A stretch of 64,000 nt of DNA from Selaginella moellendorffii (Eukaryota > Streptophyta > Lycopodiopsida > Selaginellales > Selaginellaceae), in the NCBI RefSeq assembly GCF_000143415.4, contig NW_003314276.1, positions 1,848,107 to 1,912,106 on the forward strand, in the 5' to 3' direction. Shown here piece after piece: positions 12,415 to 27,438 of the stretch (the first letter of the stretch is position 1; each line of letters starts with the position of its first letter). The translations under genes and the position numbers were made by a program. The notes below the pieces were generated by a model. The model saw only the letters and a list, made by a program, of their open reading frames with translations, ran no database searches and was not told the origin of the DNA.

Positions 12415-14849
12415 TCACATCTTCTTGGTTGCGCGGAAAAGTCCCCACTTCTGGTGGCCTTGGCCGCATCGCACCAGTTTGGACTTCCAGCCTTGGACAA
12501 TATCCTCGTAGTCTTCCTGGATCATCACACACAGAGATCATGTAAACAAGCTTTCAACTTTAACATCAACGAGAAACCTTGTCACTTGCCTCTGAAAAGT
12601 CTTGCAAGAAGCTTTTCTTGTTTCGCTCCACAGTATCCAGCTCCTTGGTCAGGATGCGCACAAACTAAAGCAAAAAGGAAGCTAAGAACACGACACAAAA
12701 CTCTTTTTTACCTGGTCTGTGCGATCCTCTGCCACGACATCCACAAAACCAGCGTCTCTCAACATCTGTTCCGAAACAGTGACGTCGTGAATATGAATCA
12801 CCAAAGGAAGAACAGGAGCGTAGAGTGGAGTTACCTGGCCATAGTGATCCACGTCGTGAAGATCATAGCCTCGTTTCTTGATGTACTCGAGAAACTCGGC
12901 AGAGACTTCGTCTCTCGATCGACAGTAGTCCGTGATGAGAAGTTTGCCCCCGGGCTTTAACCACGAAAGCAGCCTCGCGAACAAGGCTGGTTTATCCTGG
13001 AAGCATGGAGAAGAACACCACTCAGAAACAAAGAAAAAAACGGAAAAGCAAAGCCGCGAGATGGAAGCGAGAAGTAAGAGTTACCTGGATATGGAGGATG
13101 GTGTCTCGGCTGTAGATGACGTCGAAGCTCTCGGCGGGGAAGTTCTTCTCGGTGCAATCCGCGACTTCAAACTCGACAAAGCACTTGCGTCCGATGGAGC
13201 GCTCCAGAGCGATGGACACCATGTTTACCGAGAGATCGATGCCAACGACTTGGACGTCGAAGTCCTCGGCCATGTAGAAATCACCGCCCCCGATGCCGCA
13301 GCCAACGTCGAGCACCTTTTGCCCGGCCTCGAGCTTGAGACTCTCTACAAATTCTTTGGTTGTTTCTGTGTCAACACAGCCGAAGAGGATGTGAGGTAGA
13401 GCAAAGAAAAATCTGTGTGTTGTAGCTTCTTCGAACTTAGAAAGATGGAGAGATGGGAAAGAAAACGTCAGGAGATGGAAAACGTTTGGAGCGAAAGGAC
13501 CAAAGCTTACCGAGTCCTCCAGTGCTTACGAAACCTTCGCCAAATATCCGCTCGTAGCGAAGGATGCCGCGCTGTGTGTACTGGACGTTATCCAAAAACT
13601 GCTGAAACTTCAAGCCATCAGGCCCCGTGCACTTGATCTTCTTCCACATCCAGCAGATCTACACGAAAAGAGAGAACGCTCCGCGTTTGTATAGCAGTGA
13701 AAACGAAGCGAAAGTTGTACCTGGTTCTGGTTCCTCTTGTTCTTGACGTAGGCCGAGACGCACTTGAACAAGACGAGCTGCAGCTTGGAGTAGCTTCCAT
13801 CCTCCTCTGCGATGTAGCACTCCTCAAAGATCTGGACAAAGTTGATGAGAAAAGAATCTAAAGTCGGGTGTCTACTCGAAGTTTTTTCATCTCTACCTTG
13901 TTGTAGAAGCGGGGCTCCCGGTAATGCGTGGGATTGTTCTTGCGCTTGTGATCTCCAGACTGGTGGAAGCACGACTCCCGGAAGAAAATAGAACCCCCGC
14001 GTTTGAGCCAAAAGATCATCTTCTTGGTGAGCGCCGTCACCTGTGGTTGTAAGATAGATTTTTAGCTCGAGGAAGAAATGAAAAAATGGAGGAGACCAAC
14101 CTCATCGTCGGAGAGATACATGAGTAGCCAATTGGAAAAGATGAGATCCTTGGAGGAGCGAGGAAAAGTGAGGCTGGGGGAAGTAACGTCGGCACACAGA
14201 AACTCGACGTTCCTGTGGCATCCATTCACCTCCTTGTTCTACAAAAACAAAAAAAGAGAGAAAGATCTTCCTTAGTCACCGAGAAGAAGAAGAAGAAAAG
14301 ATCTTGTCTAGCGACGAGAAACAATCGAGAAGAAGACGCAAAAGATCTTGTCTAGAATCAGCAAGGAAAGAGAAAAAACTCAAAGAGAAAGAGGAAGAAA
14401 CTAACCTTGTCAATGACCGACTGGACGAAATCCATGGCGACAACATGCTTGGCAGACTTTGCCAAGTCGCCAGTGAATCGCCCAATGCCGGCCCCAAGCT
14501 CCACCACGCTGATCCCCTCCAGAGGAGGAAGCATTGACAGGATCTGGAAGAAACCAAAGAAAAAATCGAGAGATAGTTTCCCTTCTTTCTCGCTCTTTCG
14601 TTCTTCTTCCATACCTCGGGACGCTCCTCTTGATCGAGCTTCGCCGCCTGGCTGTCGAGCAGCATTTCCTCCACGGTCAGCGCGGTGGAGTGCTCCTTCC
14701 AGTAGCTCAGCTGGGCATCGCGCTCGGCTAGAAAACAGGACCACAATCAAACCAATTCAAGAAACCACCAAGGGAGGAATCATCGCTGGATCGACTCCAT
14801 GGGCGCTAGAATCGACCGATCGCTTACTCGAAAGAATGGGGGCCGCCAT
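12415..14849 (-). CDS. PEAMT: phosphoethanolamine N-methyltransferase (two-domain)
   Basis: Multi-exon gene starting MAAPILS at 14849 with a very short first exon. It carries two tandem SAM-dependent methyltransferase domains. The first has [13 protein letters not shown] as motif I and the second has [17 protein letters not shown]. Other family landmarks are [57 protein letters not shown] and the C-terminal [11 protein letters not shown]. Two domains are the land-plant arrangement, in which successive methylations of phosphoethanolamine give phosphocholine for phosphatidylcholine and glycine-betaine synthesis, in the cytosol. All exons were found in order with short introns and no breaks. Confidence 0.95.
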
Positions 14850-15696
14850 GATCGCGATTCGCGTCTGGAAATCCTCTCTCGCCGATGATCCAACCGAGTG
14901 TTACCTACATGCACGAGTAAATTTTAGCGCAAACCCTCTCTTGTTTTTATAGCAAGAAAACAAAAGCGCAGTAGCTCAGATGTCGCGGATCAAGCTTAGG
15001 AAATGGGACATTATTGGCGATCGCACAATCATCAAAGAAATAGGAAAGAGAGAAAAGAAGAAAAGCTTCCTTCCACCGCCAACTTGACACGCGCTCGGAT
15101 CTCCAAACAAATTGCCACCAAAGAGAGAGAGCGAGAGAAAAGTTTCAGACAAGGATCAAACACGCGTCCCTTCACAATCGCGAAAAACACTTTTTTTTTT
15201 TCTGCGAGTCAGATCCAGGTGGGCCAAAACACTCAAGATTCAGATTCAGATTCACTGCTCAAACAGCAAAAATGTTCAGAAAACAATCGTCAAAAAAAAA
15301 AGAGTTACTCATTTTCTTCGATTCAGATTCAGATTCAGTGCCCAAACAACAAAAAAGTTCAGAAAAAAATCGTGAAAAAAAAGGAGTTACTCATTCCATT
15401 CGATTCAGATTCAAATTCAGTGCCCAAGAACAAAAACAAAAATCGTCAAAAAACAAATGCTACTCATTTTCTTCGCCCAAAGTTCTAATATATATTTTTT
15501 CCTCAGCTCGTATCTACATAGAAACCTTTCCAATTTATAAAGACCAAAAAACCCAAAAAAGAGTGATTTTTTTTCTTAGCGGTAAGGAAAGAAAGATTGC
15601 GACTTGCGTACCAGTGGCCATGTACAATTGCTGATGTCGCAGAGCACTCACTTCCTTTCATCGTCGTCTCTCCACAACCTGTGTATGAACTCTTCT
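14850..15696. other. intergenic region upstream of methyltransferase gene
   Basis: Carries the promoter of the methyltransferase gene and the 3' region of the LEUNIG gene, both on the minus strand. It is A-rich on the plus strand and includes the three-copy repeat at 15237-15474. No gene is seen. Confidence 0.5.
15237..15474. repeat. three tandem copies of an ~82 bp unit
   Basis: Units begin at 15237, 15319 and 15402. Each opens with repeated gattca steps, followed by a cagtgccc-like block, an A-rich stretch with a tcgt core and a gttactcat-like end. Copies 1 and 2 are the closest; copy 3 is more diverged. Confidence 0.85.
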
Positions 15697-18600
15697 CTAT
15701 CTCCACAGCTTCACGCATTTATCGTGGCTGGCTGACGCAACCATGCCCGTCGCTGGCGACTGTGCCAAGGCCGCAATCAGGCCCTGGTGCGCAGGGATTG
15801 TCATGCTTTTGTTCTCGACCATGTTCCACAGCTCCAGAGACTGCGAGACAGCGAAACGTTTACACAACTTTCGAAGAGATTTGTCGCTTTCCCTACCTCG
15901 TAGCAGCCGATGATCAGTAGCGACGGATAGCTCGGGTGGAAGACACAGGAATGGAATTTGTTCCCGTTCGAGCATAGCTCGTGAACGCATTCTCCATCGC
16001 CACCGGAGCGGAGAGTCCAGACTCGGACTGAGTCCTCGCTGACGGAAGCCAAGTAGTCACCGTTTTGATCCCAGCATACGGAATGCACTGGCTTTGTGTG
16101 CCTCTGGAAGACGGACAGACTCGGTGGTTTGGAAAAAGCTCGTATTGATTCGATTACCTGAAGAGAATGCCTGCACGTCTCGGCATCGACATCGAAGATA
16201 GAAACTACGTTCTCGGCGGCGGCAGCAAGAAGCCTGCCATGACGCGGTTGAAACCGCATTTGAGTCACGCCACCCTGTGAAGATCGACAAAAACCAGTCA
16301 ACAAAACTCTCAAAGGTAAGAGCTATTCACCTTGAAGACTTTGGTGCAGATGCCCTGGCTTACACTCCAGTACCTGATCTCGCTATCACCGTCGCACGAA
16401 CACAAGAGGTCTTCGTTCGCTGGATGGAAATCTAAGGACATGACCGATGTTTGATGGCCAGTAAAAGTGCGCAAGGAATAGCTTGGCTGCGCGAAAATGA
16501 ACCAAGTCATTGCCAAGAGATACGAAGAATTTAAGAACTCACATTGTCTGCATCCCATACTCGTACAGTCTTGTCGAAGGATGATGTCGCTAACCGCGTC
16601 GAATTTGGACTAAACCGAACATCGGTTATCAAATACGAGTGTTCTTCCAATGTACTCCGGAGTTTTAGCGTGTCCATGTTCCAGAGCACGGCCTGCATTG
16701 TAAGAGCTCAGAAAAGAAAACTCGCAAATGTGAAGCTCACCTTCTTTTCATGGCCAGCACTGGCCAATAGCTTTCCACTCGAAGAGAAATGGCAGCACAC
16801 AACTTTATTTGTACTGGCACGAAGACAGCCCACCGAGTTGAACGTAAATTCTGCTACAAATAAAACCTTCTAAAAAAAAAGAACTGCAAGACACACGAAA
16901 CTCACCTTTGGACGCGTCGACATTAGGACTCGGCTTCGTACTGCTAAAGAGACCATCTCGCGGATCGGTTTCCTCGTGAGATAAAAAGGACTCAACGTTG
17001 TCATCCAATCCATCCTCGAGCCTGTCAATATCAGCCTGGAGCAAACTATTAATATTGAGGTCCTCGACAAAAACAGCTAAAAAGCCACAATTACCAGTTG
17101 ATTAGAGGGTGACGTCAATGTACCGTGACCTTCTGATCCATACATCATCAAGGATTTAGAAATGCTGCTACTTTGATGCATCGGGCCACCCATAGACATA
17201 ACGTCCCCAGGTGTATGAGTTGATGGTGTAGAAGGCGAGTTTGGAGATCGACCTGCGGTGTTTCCAGTTCCAGTGCTATTAGCCGGGCCAGAGGACGATG
17301 CCGGTTGCTTTCTCTTTCTTCCACTTTGGCTCCGAGTTCCAGTCTAAAATATATTCTTTGTGAGATATCCATATAAAATACAATCTCAAAATCAGTACAA
17401 ACCTTCGCTGTACCGGTGCTGTTGTTACTGCGGCTCGGTTCAATTGAACCATAGATTTGTATGGCTGCATCAGCTCCAGTTTGCTGCGGCTGCTGTGGAG
17501 TAGCTTGTTGAGGATTATTTTGCTGCATATTTAACTTACTGTTCTGCTGCTGCATTACCTTCATCTGAAAAAGAACACAACAAAAAGAAAGAAAAAATGA
17601 GCGAAACGGTTAGTACACACTAGTTCTCAAAAGCGAATAAAATCAAGACCGGACCGTGCTAGTTAGACATCGTCTCAGGCATCTCTAAGGGGATTACCAT
17701 ATAAAAGACGAAACTATCTCATCGTACTCTCCGGCATCTGCAAAAGGACAACTCAGGAGACTCAACCGGGTATTTTTCGCATAGCAATCATCATCAGTTA
17801 GCGTGTAAGTGTCGGTGTTAGTAGTTACAAACCTTCATTAGAAGCTCCTGGTCTTGAGATGTTGCACGCGACAGAGGTGATGCAGCTTGCAAGGGAGAAC
17901 CAATAACCGCGGCTGCCGGATCGTTGAAAACATTCGCTTGTCCTTCTTTTCCATTCCTGTTGTTGAGTAGCATTTTGAACCGCCGAGGATCTACATCAGC
18001 TAGTGCTGATGAGGGGATGCTGCCTTGAGGCTGAGCCTGAAAAAGTAGCTGCTGTTGATGAGGAGTCAATGCATGTAATTGCTGGTAAGCGTGTGAGGAC
18101 GACTGTAGAAACGGTTTCTGCTGCTGGATCAAGCGTTGATCCATGCCCTGCTACGAGAAAAAGCATTAATAAATTGCGACGAAAATAGAAACAGAAAACC
18201 ACTTACAGCCAAAGACGGCCAGCTCTTCTGTACAAGTAAATTTGAGGATTGATTTGTGTTCGCGCCTGGTGCTAATATACCGCCTTTCATATTGAATAAT
18301 GCGGGATCAGTTGCTGGTGATCTTTGATTTAATAAATGAACATCACTTTTATTATCCTGCATTATAGAAAAGATTTGTAGAACCTGTAGAACAAAAGAAC
18401 CATGGAGTAAATACCTGAAGTGCTTGTTGCTGACGAGCCTGAATGCCAGCTGACCTGCGCAAGAGAAGTAAATAAAAGTTAAAGGTCGTAAAGAAAATGC
18501 AACATCATCCTACACACCCTGGAGGAGCAACTGAAGGCTTGATATCTGGGTTTGGATCCAGTGACGTATCTCCATACCTCTGCCAAAACAAAGAAATAAA

Positions 18601-19399
18601 TTCAGCCTTAAGATAGAAACAAACGTCTGCTAGCACACCTTCAAAGATGGCTCATCTTGCTTGAGCTTCTCCTCGTAGAGCTTTGCAGCCATAACATTAG
18701 CCGTCGGCGTGGCTTGACGAAGAAGAGCTTCCGAAGGACTGCTCATCAATGGCCTTTGCTGCTGTTGAGCTTGCTGCTGCTGATGATGCTGCTGTTGGTG
18801 CTGTTGAGCTTGCTGCTGCTGTTGTTGCTGCTGCTGCTGCTGCTGCCTGAGAAGCTGCATTTGATGGAGAGTTTGAGGCTGTTGTTGCTCGCGAGCTTTC
18901 AGTTTCTGGGTCTAAAAGACATTCACTATATCAGCTCCTCGAGAACAAAGGAAAAAAAAAAACAAAAAGAGGGTTTGATCCAACCTCGATGTAAGCCGCT
19001 GCCACCTCCGAGTGCTTCTCATTCGTGCGAGCAATGAAGATATCCCAAAACACGGACCACCACTCGAACAAAAATCCCCCGGGTGCATCGATAGCTACAA
19101 AGTTCCAAAGAAAAAAGGATCACTCGTGACTCCACCCAATCAATCGAGATGACAAACTTACCGACGGGATCGGACGACACTTTTCCTTCCGTGAAAAAAG
19201 CCTTTGCCGAGTTCTGCAAGTTCCTCTTCGTGAGATAATCATGGATGTACACGTCCAGCCTAAAATCCAAGCGTAAGAAACACGATCATCGATCATTTCA
19301 TCAAGAACCCAGATCACGATAGCGCGAGCTGGAATCACCGGCATTAGCGGCAGCAGCAGTAACTTACATCTTATCCGCCTCCCAGTTGCTCTGCGCCAT
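15697..19399 (-). CDS. LUG: LEUNIG/LEUNIG_HOMOLOG-type transcriptional corepressor
   Basis: Starts [11 protein letters not shown] at 19399, then [15 protein letters not shown]: the LisH-containing LUFS domain that binds SEUSS-type partners. A polyglutamine stretch (CAG/CTG repeats at about 18765-18860) and Gln-rich exons follow, then WD40 repeats near 15700-16700 ending [11 protein letters not shown]. The C-terminus matches the family end, [17 protein letters not shown] proteins recruit histone deacetylase and Mediator to repress transcription in the nucleus and, in seed plants, control floral and organ patterning. Many short introns; the longest lies near 17575-17830. No breaks seen. Confidence 0.95.
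18749..18860 (-). repeat. polyglutamine-coding CAG/CTG tract in LEUNIG gene
   Basis: Near-pure and interrupted CTG triplets on the plus strand (CAG on the coding strand), encoding Gln runs broken by Ala and His. Such tracts are length-variable. Confidence 0.9.
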
Positions 19400-19911
19400 G
19401 GCTTGTAGCACCGAATTGGCGCACGAGCAAGGCGCCGATCGATCAGAAGCTACTGTCGCCAAATGCCAGCCGAAATTTCGCCAGCGCCTACCCTAGCTAG
19501 TGCGAGAATGCCGCGCGCCCTCGTCCGCCATAGCCGCGAGCTCACTCACTCTCCGAAGAATGCGAGTGTTGGAGATGCCGAACCTGGCAACCGACCCACT
19601 CCGAGCCTAGCTCGCCATCGGGGACGTCGAAGTCGTGTCGAATCTGACGGCTGTGGAAGCTTAACCGACAGCTGGAAGCATAACCAATTGTAAATTTCCA
19701 CGTGGACAGGACAGAATGTACTTGGAATGTTCTTGGGCCACGTTAAACCCAAAACCTTCCCCGGCACGCATATTCGCAATCTTCGTACACATCTTATTTA
19801 TCAAAAATTTGGCCTAAGACAGGACATGAATCTTCCAAAATAATATCTTCTTTGTGTCGTTCACTTCTTTGTAAGATTTCTTGTGTCTCGACCATAAAAA
19901 TCATGTTTTCT
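19400..19911. promoter_or_regulatory. LEUNIG upstream region and alanine aminotransferase 3' region
   Basis: About 0.5 kb between two genes on the minus strand. It contains a G-box (ccacgtgg, about 19698-19705) roughly 300 bp upstream of the LEUNIG start, and a T-rich 3' region next to the aminotransferase stop. No gene is seen. Confidence 0.4.
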
Positions 19912-22493
<2,582 letters not shown>

Positions 22494-23039
22494 CGCGAAA
22501 GCTTTTAAACCCTAGCCAAGCCCCCCCCTAGGGTTTGCCGGCCACCAGGTTGCTTCGTTGCCACCTTCCTCAATGGCCAGCACATTGGTCAAAGTCATAC
22601 GCCTCCAGTTCTTTGACCGGACCGGCTCATCACGTCCATAGAGAATTCCTTGACAACCATCTCAACCTTACAAAAATTTGATCATCACATATGCCCTGTC
22701 TGGGCATATCCCAGTCCACTTATAGTGGCGGCCAAGCCATGGACAGTAAAAATCAAAAGAAATCGTTGAATAGCGATAGAAGACGCGAAAGACTCGCTCC
22801 AATCGAAGCGTTGAAAGAAGCGCTACTACATTGACAATGCTGCACACGAAAGCGTTACAGTGACATTACTTCTTTGTGTCGAAAAAATCGCTCCACGAAA
22901 GCGTCGAAACACCACCATAGACAATACTTTCCTCGACCTTTAAAGATTTCTGGCACTGTTCTCAAAGACTTCCAAGAAGAGTTACTTAGAAGAACTAAGG
23001 AAGCTACTTACAGGAAGTGCTATAGCGTTTAGCATTTTG
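22494..23039. promoter_or_regulatory. alanine aminotransferase upstream region with telo-box inverted repeat
   Basis: Lies between the aminotransferase start and the BTB/ankyrin gene stop, both on the minus strand. Immediately upstream of the aminotransferase ATG is an inverted pair of telo-boxes, aaaccctag (22507-22515) and ctagggttt (22528-22536), with a C-run between. Further out, around 22760-22930, loosely repeated cgaaagcg/gaagcg motifs occur. No gene is recognised. Confidence 0.5.
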
Positions 23040-24591
23040 TCAAGCCGATGGCTGAAAGAGCTGCTGCGGTGCCTCGTGTGATTCTGAGAAGCTGTGCCTC
23101 AACGTATGTCCGCGGTCCTGTCTCGTGTCCATGAGGTTCTTGATCGAAGTAGCACACTTCCAGGCAAGAACATCGGAGTTGCACTCCGTGGCTACAGACA
23201 AGAGTTTAATCCAGTTATCTGCAAAAAACAAGCGAAAAAACAAAATAACGAAACCAATCAATGAACGAAAACATCGTACCAGGAGTGGCGACTATGGCAG
23301 CTTCAGACCGCAACTTAAGTACATCGACACCATACTGAAAGAAAAACAAAAGCACAGAAGAACTGTCAATCGATCGGTTACTAGATAGTGTAATTACCTT
23401 GTGAGCAGCCACGAACAGATCAATACCTCGCTGCTCTATCAAGGATGCATCCAAATGACCCGTGTAAAGGAACTCGACCATCGCTTTCACAATGTTGAAG
23501 GATGCATCTTTCATGTCGATCCTGGAGGAGTTGCTTTCGATGTTAAGTTTCAATATCTGGAAGATAAAACAGCGATATTAGCTCTGTGAAGCTTCAGTTC
23601 ATCACCAGGAGCTCACCTTGGATGCGCCAGACAAAAGAAGTTTTAATGCTTCGATATGCCTCCCTTCTGCCCAAAGCTCGATCGTCTCATGTTTTCCGCT
23701 ATGAAACACGCTCTTCCAGTTTTTTTGTATGATTTCTGGAATGGCGTTCTCATGAACCGTAGGTTCTTTCACATTGTTAGCAACGTAGTGTCTAATGGTT
23801 GCTTCCGCCAGTAGCTTGAGCATCGAGTCCCAGTGACGATACTCCCATCCTACGTAAAAGTCAGTCCCAACCATAAACAAAGTGAATCCATCCATACCTT
23901 TCAGATAGAGCGACGACTTGAGCTCCAACACGACCAACAATGGTGGTTTTTGATGAAAATCTACTTTCCTTGTTTCCAAAACACCTGTGTGCTTGACGTC
24001 GTGACGGATGATAGAAATCCGATGGGTGGCTGGAGTACCAGCAGCCTTGGCACAAACACTCGCTCCATGCTTGATAAGAAGGTCAACCATTTCCAAGTTC
24101 CGAGATTGCTCGTATTTGTACACTGCTAGATGCAATGCAGTCATTCCCTGGACAATCCAATCCAAGTTGCGATGAACAGGACGAACAAACAAAAAAACAG
24201 TGAAAGAAAATCTCACATCATCATTGTAGGCATTGACATCCAGCTTCCTGTTCTTAAGCAACCCTTCCAAGGCCGTGACATTCCCATCCTCTACGCAGCG
24301 AAAGAATGTGGCTTGATCCAGCCGCAGATCATGCCCTGCATCATCCGACAGTCCTACAACTTCTACCGAGGGCTTCACCTGATCGAGACGAGGACTCGCA
24401 GCACTGGCGCTCGATCTTGGGGAAGAAGCCGCCGCCCCAGCCGATAGCAAAGATTCTTTCCCAAGCGACCCCGACAAATCCACGGACTCCAAAGATTCCA
24501 GCTTCGGCGGGAGCTCCTGAGGATCCGCGATCGGTAGCGCTTGATCTCCTTCCAAGAGCCTTGGCACCGGCTCCAGGCGCTCGTCCGCCAT
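23040..24591 (-). CDS. BTB/POZ and ankyrin-repeat protein
   Basis: ATG at 24591 (MADERLEP). An upstream in-frame extension to 24684 is possible but lacks support. A Ser/Leu-rich N-terminus of about 90 residues leads to a motif-rich region: CVEDGNVTALEGLL and TALHLAVYKYEQSRNLEMVDLLIKHGA, which are ankyrin-type. A middle region (VELKSSLYLKGMDGF-like) shows no known domain. A BTB-type end follows (AMVEFLYTGHLD, DLFVAAHKYGVDVLK), then a BACK-like tail. The arrangement resembles plant ankyrin-BTB proteins of the At2g04740 type, presumed adaptors of CUL3 ubiquitin ligases. That role is inferred from the fold class only. Confidence 0.85.
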
Positions 24592-25095
24592 TGCCACGCC
24601 GTACAACGAAGCCCTCGCAAATATGAAATGCCAAGGGTTTATGCTAGACATTCCGTAACGTAAATCTTTCGATCCAACGGCCATCGGGCAGCCAATCCGA
24701 CGGTTAATACGAGGGATATTCTGCTTTTAGTGGATAGAATGTATTTCAAACGTTGACAAAGATGTGTCCGTACAGGCTTCGCTCAAATTATGTTCCATTT
24801 TAGGGTCTTTCTTTCGCGTGATTCCCCCGCATTGAGATGCTTCAAGAAGGGCGGCGATGGCGATCACTGGCGCCGGGAGTGAAGCCGGGCGATCGATCGA
24901 TCTGGTATGTGCTCGTCGCTCGCTCGGATCTTTCTTCGGCGAATTTAATTCCCTCTCTCCAGGTTCTTGGAGCATCTGAGAGGGATATTTTAGGCGATTT
25001 CCGCCGCGTTAGCTGCTTCTTAGGCGACGAGACGATGAATTCTTGGAGGATTCTTTAGTTCTTCGTTAGCAATCTTGCAGGTTTTGGTAGCAAAG
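24592..25095. promoter_or_regulatory. head-to-head promoter region of BTB/ankyrin and CBS-PB1 genes
   Basis: 504 bp between two divergent start codons. On the plus side, a probable 5' leader intron (gtatgt donor near 24905, cttgcag acceptor near 25080) sits just before the CBS gene ATG. No other gene is seen. Confidence 0.5.
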
Positions 25096-27438
25096 ATGAG
25101 CACGGCAGTGCATGGCACCAACAAGAACCCTCCTAAGCGCGGGCCTTCTCTCTCGAGAAAAAAGACGCCACCGGAGAATGGCGGCAGCGCTCTGCAAAAA
25201 TCGCGCAGTGGCAGTGGCGGGATGATCTCGTGAGTTCGTTATTTTTTTCTTTCTTATCCACTTTCCCGACACTAAACTTGTTTTTAAAGATCGGGTGGGA
25301 CAGCGGAACGCACAGTGAAAAAGCTGAGACTTTCCAAGGCCTTGACTGTTCCCGATGGAACATCGGTCGCGGATGCATGCAAGCGAATGGCGAATCGCAG
25401 GGTTGACGCTGCTTTGCTTACGAATTCGAGTGCTCTTCTTTGTGGAATCATCACTGATAAGGTAGCGCTAGATAAATAACTTTAGCTTGTATTCCTAACT
25501 TTCGAACTTGTGTGTTTAGGACGTCGCAACTCGAGTGATTGCTGAAGGCTTGAGACCCGAAGATACTCCCGTTTCGAAAGTGATGACACGGAATCCTACC
25601 TTTGTTATGAGCGATTCTTTGGCGGTGGACGCACTTCAAAAAATGGTTCAGGGTATGTTGATTTGCTGTTTCATCCTTGTATCTGATCTAGAGATTATCG
25701 GTTGTTTTACAGGAAAGTTCAGACACTTGCCTGTCGTAGACAATGGCGAGGTGATTGCACTTTTAGACATCACGAAGTGCCTGTATGACGCTATAGTGCG
25801 CATGGAGCGGTCTGCATTGAAGGGTAACGCGATTGCAGCAGCTGTGGAGGACGTTGAACGTCAATGGGGAAACACGTTTTCTGGTAAGAAATGTCCCAGC
25901 ATAAACAGAGTTCTAATTGAAATATTCTTGCAGGGCAGTCAAATTTCGTTGAGACATTGAAAGAGAGAATGTTTAGGCCGACGTTAGGAACACTAGTTAA
26001 TGAGAATACGAAGTAAGACAACTAGTTGTTAGCGAGATTACTTTTAACGCATCTACCTTTTCAGAGTAGCCACTGTTGCGCCCGGTGATAGCGTTTTTAC
26101 TGCGACAAAGAAGATGCGTGAATTGAAGGTTAACTCCGTAGTAGTAACTGTTGGAAACAAGCCTGTGGGTATTCTCACGTAAGTCAGCCTTTTTTCATAC
26201 TTTTTCCTCATCAATAATTCGAGCAGATCCAAGGACGTGTTAATGCGAGTAGTTGCAGTTGGTGTTGCTGCTGATATACCAGTTGAAAAGGTACAGGCAT
26301 CGAGATTGCAGTTGAAAGCTTACTACTTTTGTAATGTCTGTTTTCTGCCAGATTATGACGACAAATCCAGAATGTGCAAACTTGGAAATGACGATAGTGG
26401 ACGCCCTCCATACTATGCACGATGGCAAATTTCTCCATTTGCCAGTGATAAATAAAGGTTGGCTTGGTGCTTCAGCTTTCTGTTTTCTTATCGTCTTTTG
26501 TTTTCAGATGGTCATGTTGTATCTTGTGTTGACGTTCTTCATATTACGCATTCAGCTTTCGCAACGGTCAGTTTTGAAGTAAAGCGTTTACGAAAAACTT
26601 CATATCGTGTTGTTTGGTCTTTAGGTTGGCTCTACTCCAGGACTAGGGGATGGAGGAATGATGCAAAAATTCTGGGATTCAGCTTTTGGACTAGAACAGT
26701 CTACCGAAGACGACGATGATTCCAGAAGGTAAAACTCTGAATTTGCTACTTTTATTACTTAACATGCTTGCGGCCAGTGATGTTTCAGCTAGACTGCATC
26801 TTCATGCTGAGGGAGGAAAGGGTTCAGCAAACACATTTTCATTTAAGCTAGAAGACAAGAAGGGCCGAGTCCATCGGTTCCAATGCGGCGAGTGATTTTT
26901 CTTCTTTTTTTTTTTATTTTGCAATTCGTGACTGAGGGCTATTTTTCAGGCTCTGAAACTCTAGTCGATTTGGTTGCCGCCATAAAGAACCGAGTGGGGA
27001 TAGATGTTCCACAAATACTGGTATTTATCATTTACATTTTCTGTGCGACGCTTTGTTTACTTTTGGTTGGGGCTTCCAGTACGAAGACGACGAAGGGGAT
27101 AGGGTGTTACTCGCTACGGACAGCGATCTTGTAGATGCACTGCGATTTGCTAAAGTCTCGGGCTCAAAGGTAATGCGTTTGAACCTTACCTGCAATTTAA
27201 AAACCTATTAAATGTTCATTTGCAGGGCTTGCGGTTGTTCCTGGACGAGTCGACCGAGAGCCCCACTGCCGTAACAAAAAAGAAAACTCCCAGACCAGCT
27301 GGTAGGGTACCATCGTCCTTCGACTTCGCATTCAAAGAGAGCTGGCCTGCGTCTACGACGACGGCAACTATTGCTGCGGGTGCAGCTATGGTGGTTGGAT
27401 TCAGTCTCCTGGCATACCTGAGAAGGTCCAACCCGTAA
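25096..27438 (+). CDS. CBSCBSPB: CBS-CBS-PB1 membrane-anchored protein (CBSCBSPB family)
   Basis: ATG at 25096 (MSTAVHGTNKNPPKRG). After a basic N-terminus come four CBS motifs in two pairs, for example TVPDGTSVADACKRM with VDAALLTN, DTPVSKVMTRNP with FRHLPVVDNGEV, TVAPGDSVFTATKKM, and EKIMTTNPEC with FLHLPVIN. A PB1 domain follows (FKLEDKKGRVHRF, GDRVLLATDSDLVDAL). The C-terminus has one predicted membrane segment (TIAAGAAMVVGFSLLAYL). CBS pairs usually bind adenosyl ligands and PB1 mediates protein pairing, but the plant family's role is poorly known. The TAA at 27436-27438 overlaps a GTAAGT splice donor. Introns are short. Confidence 0.92.
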
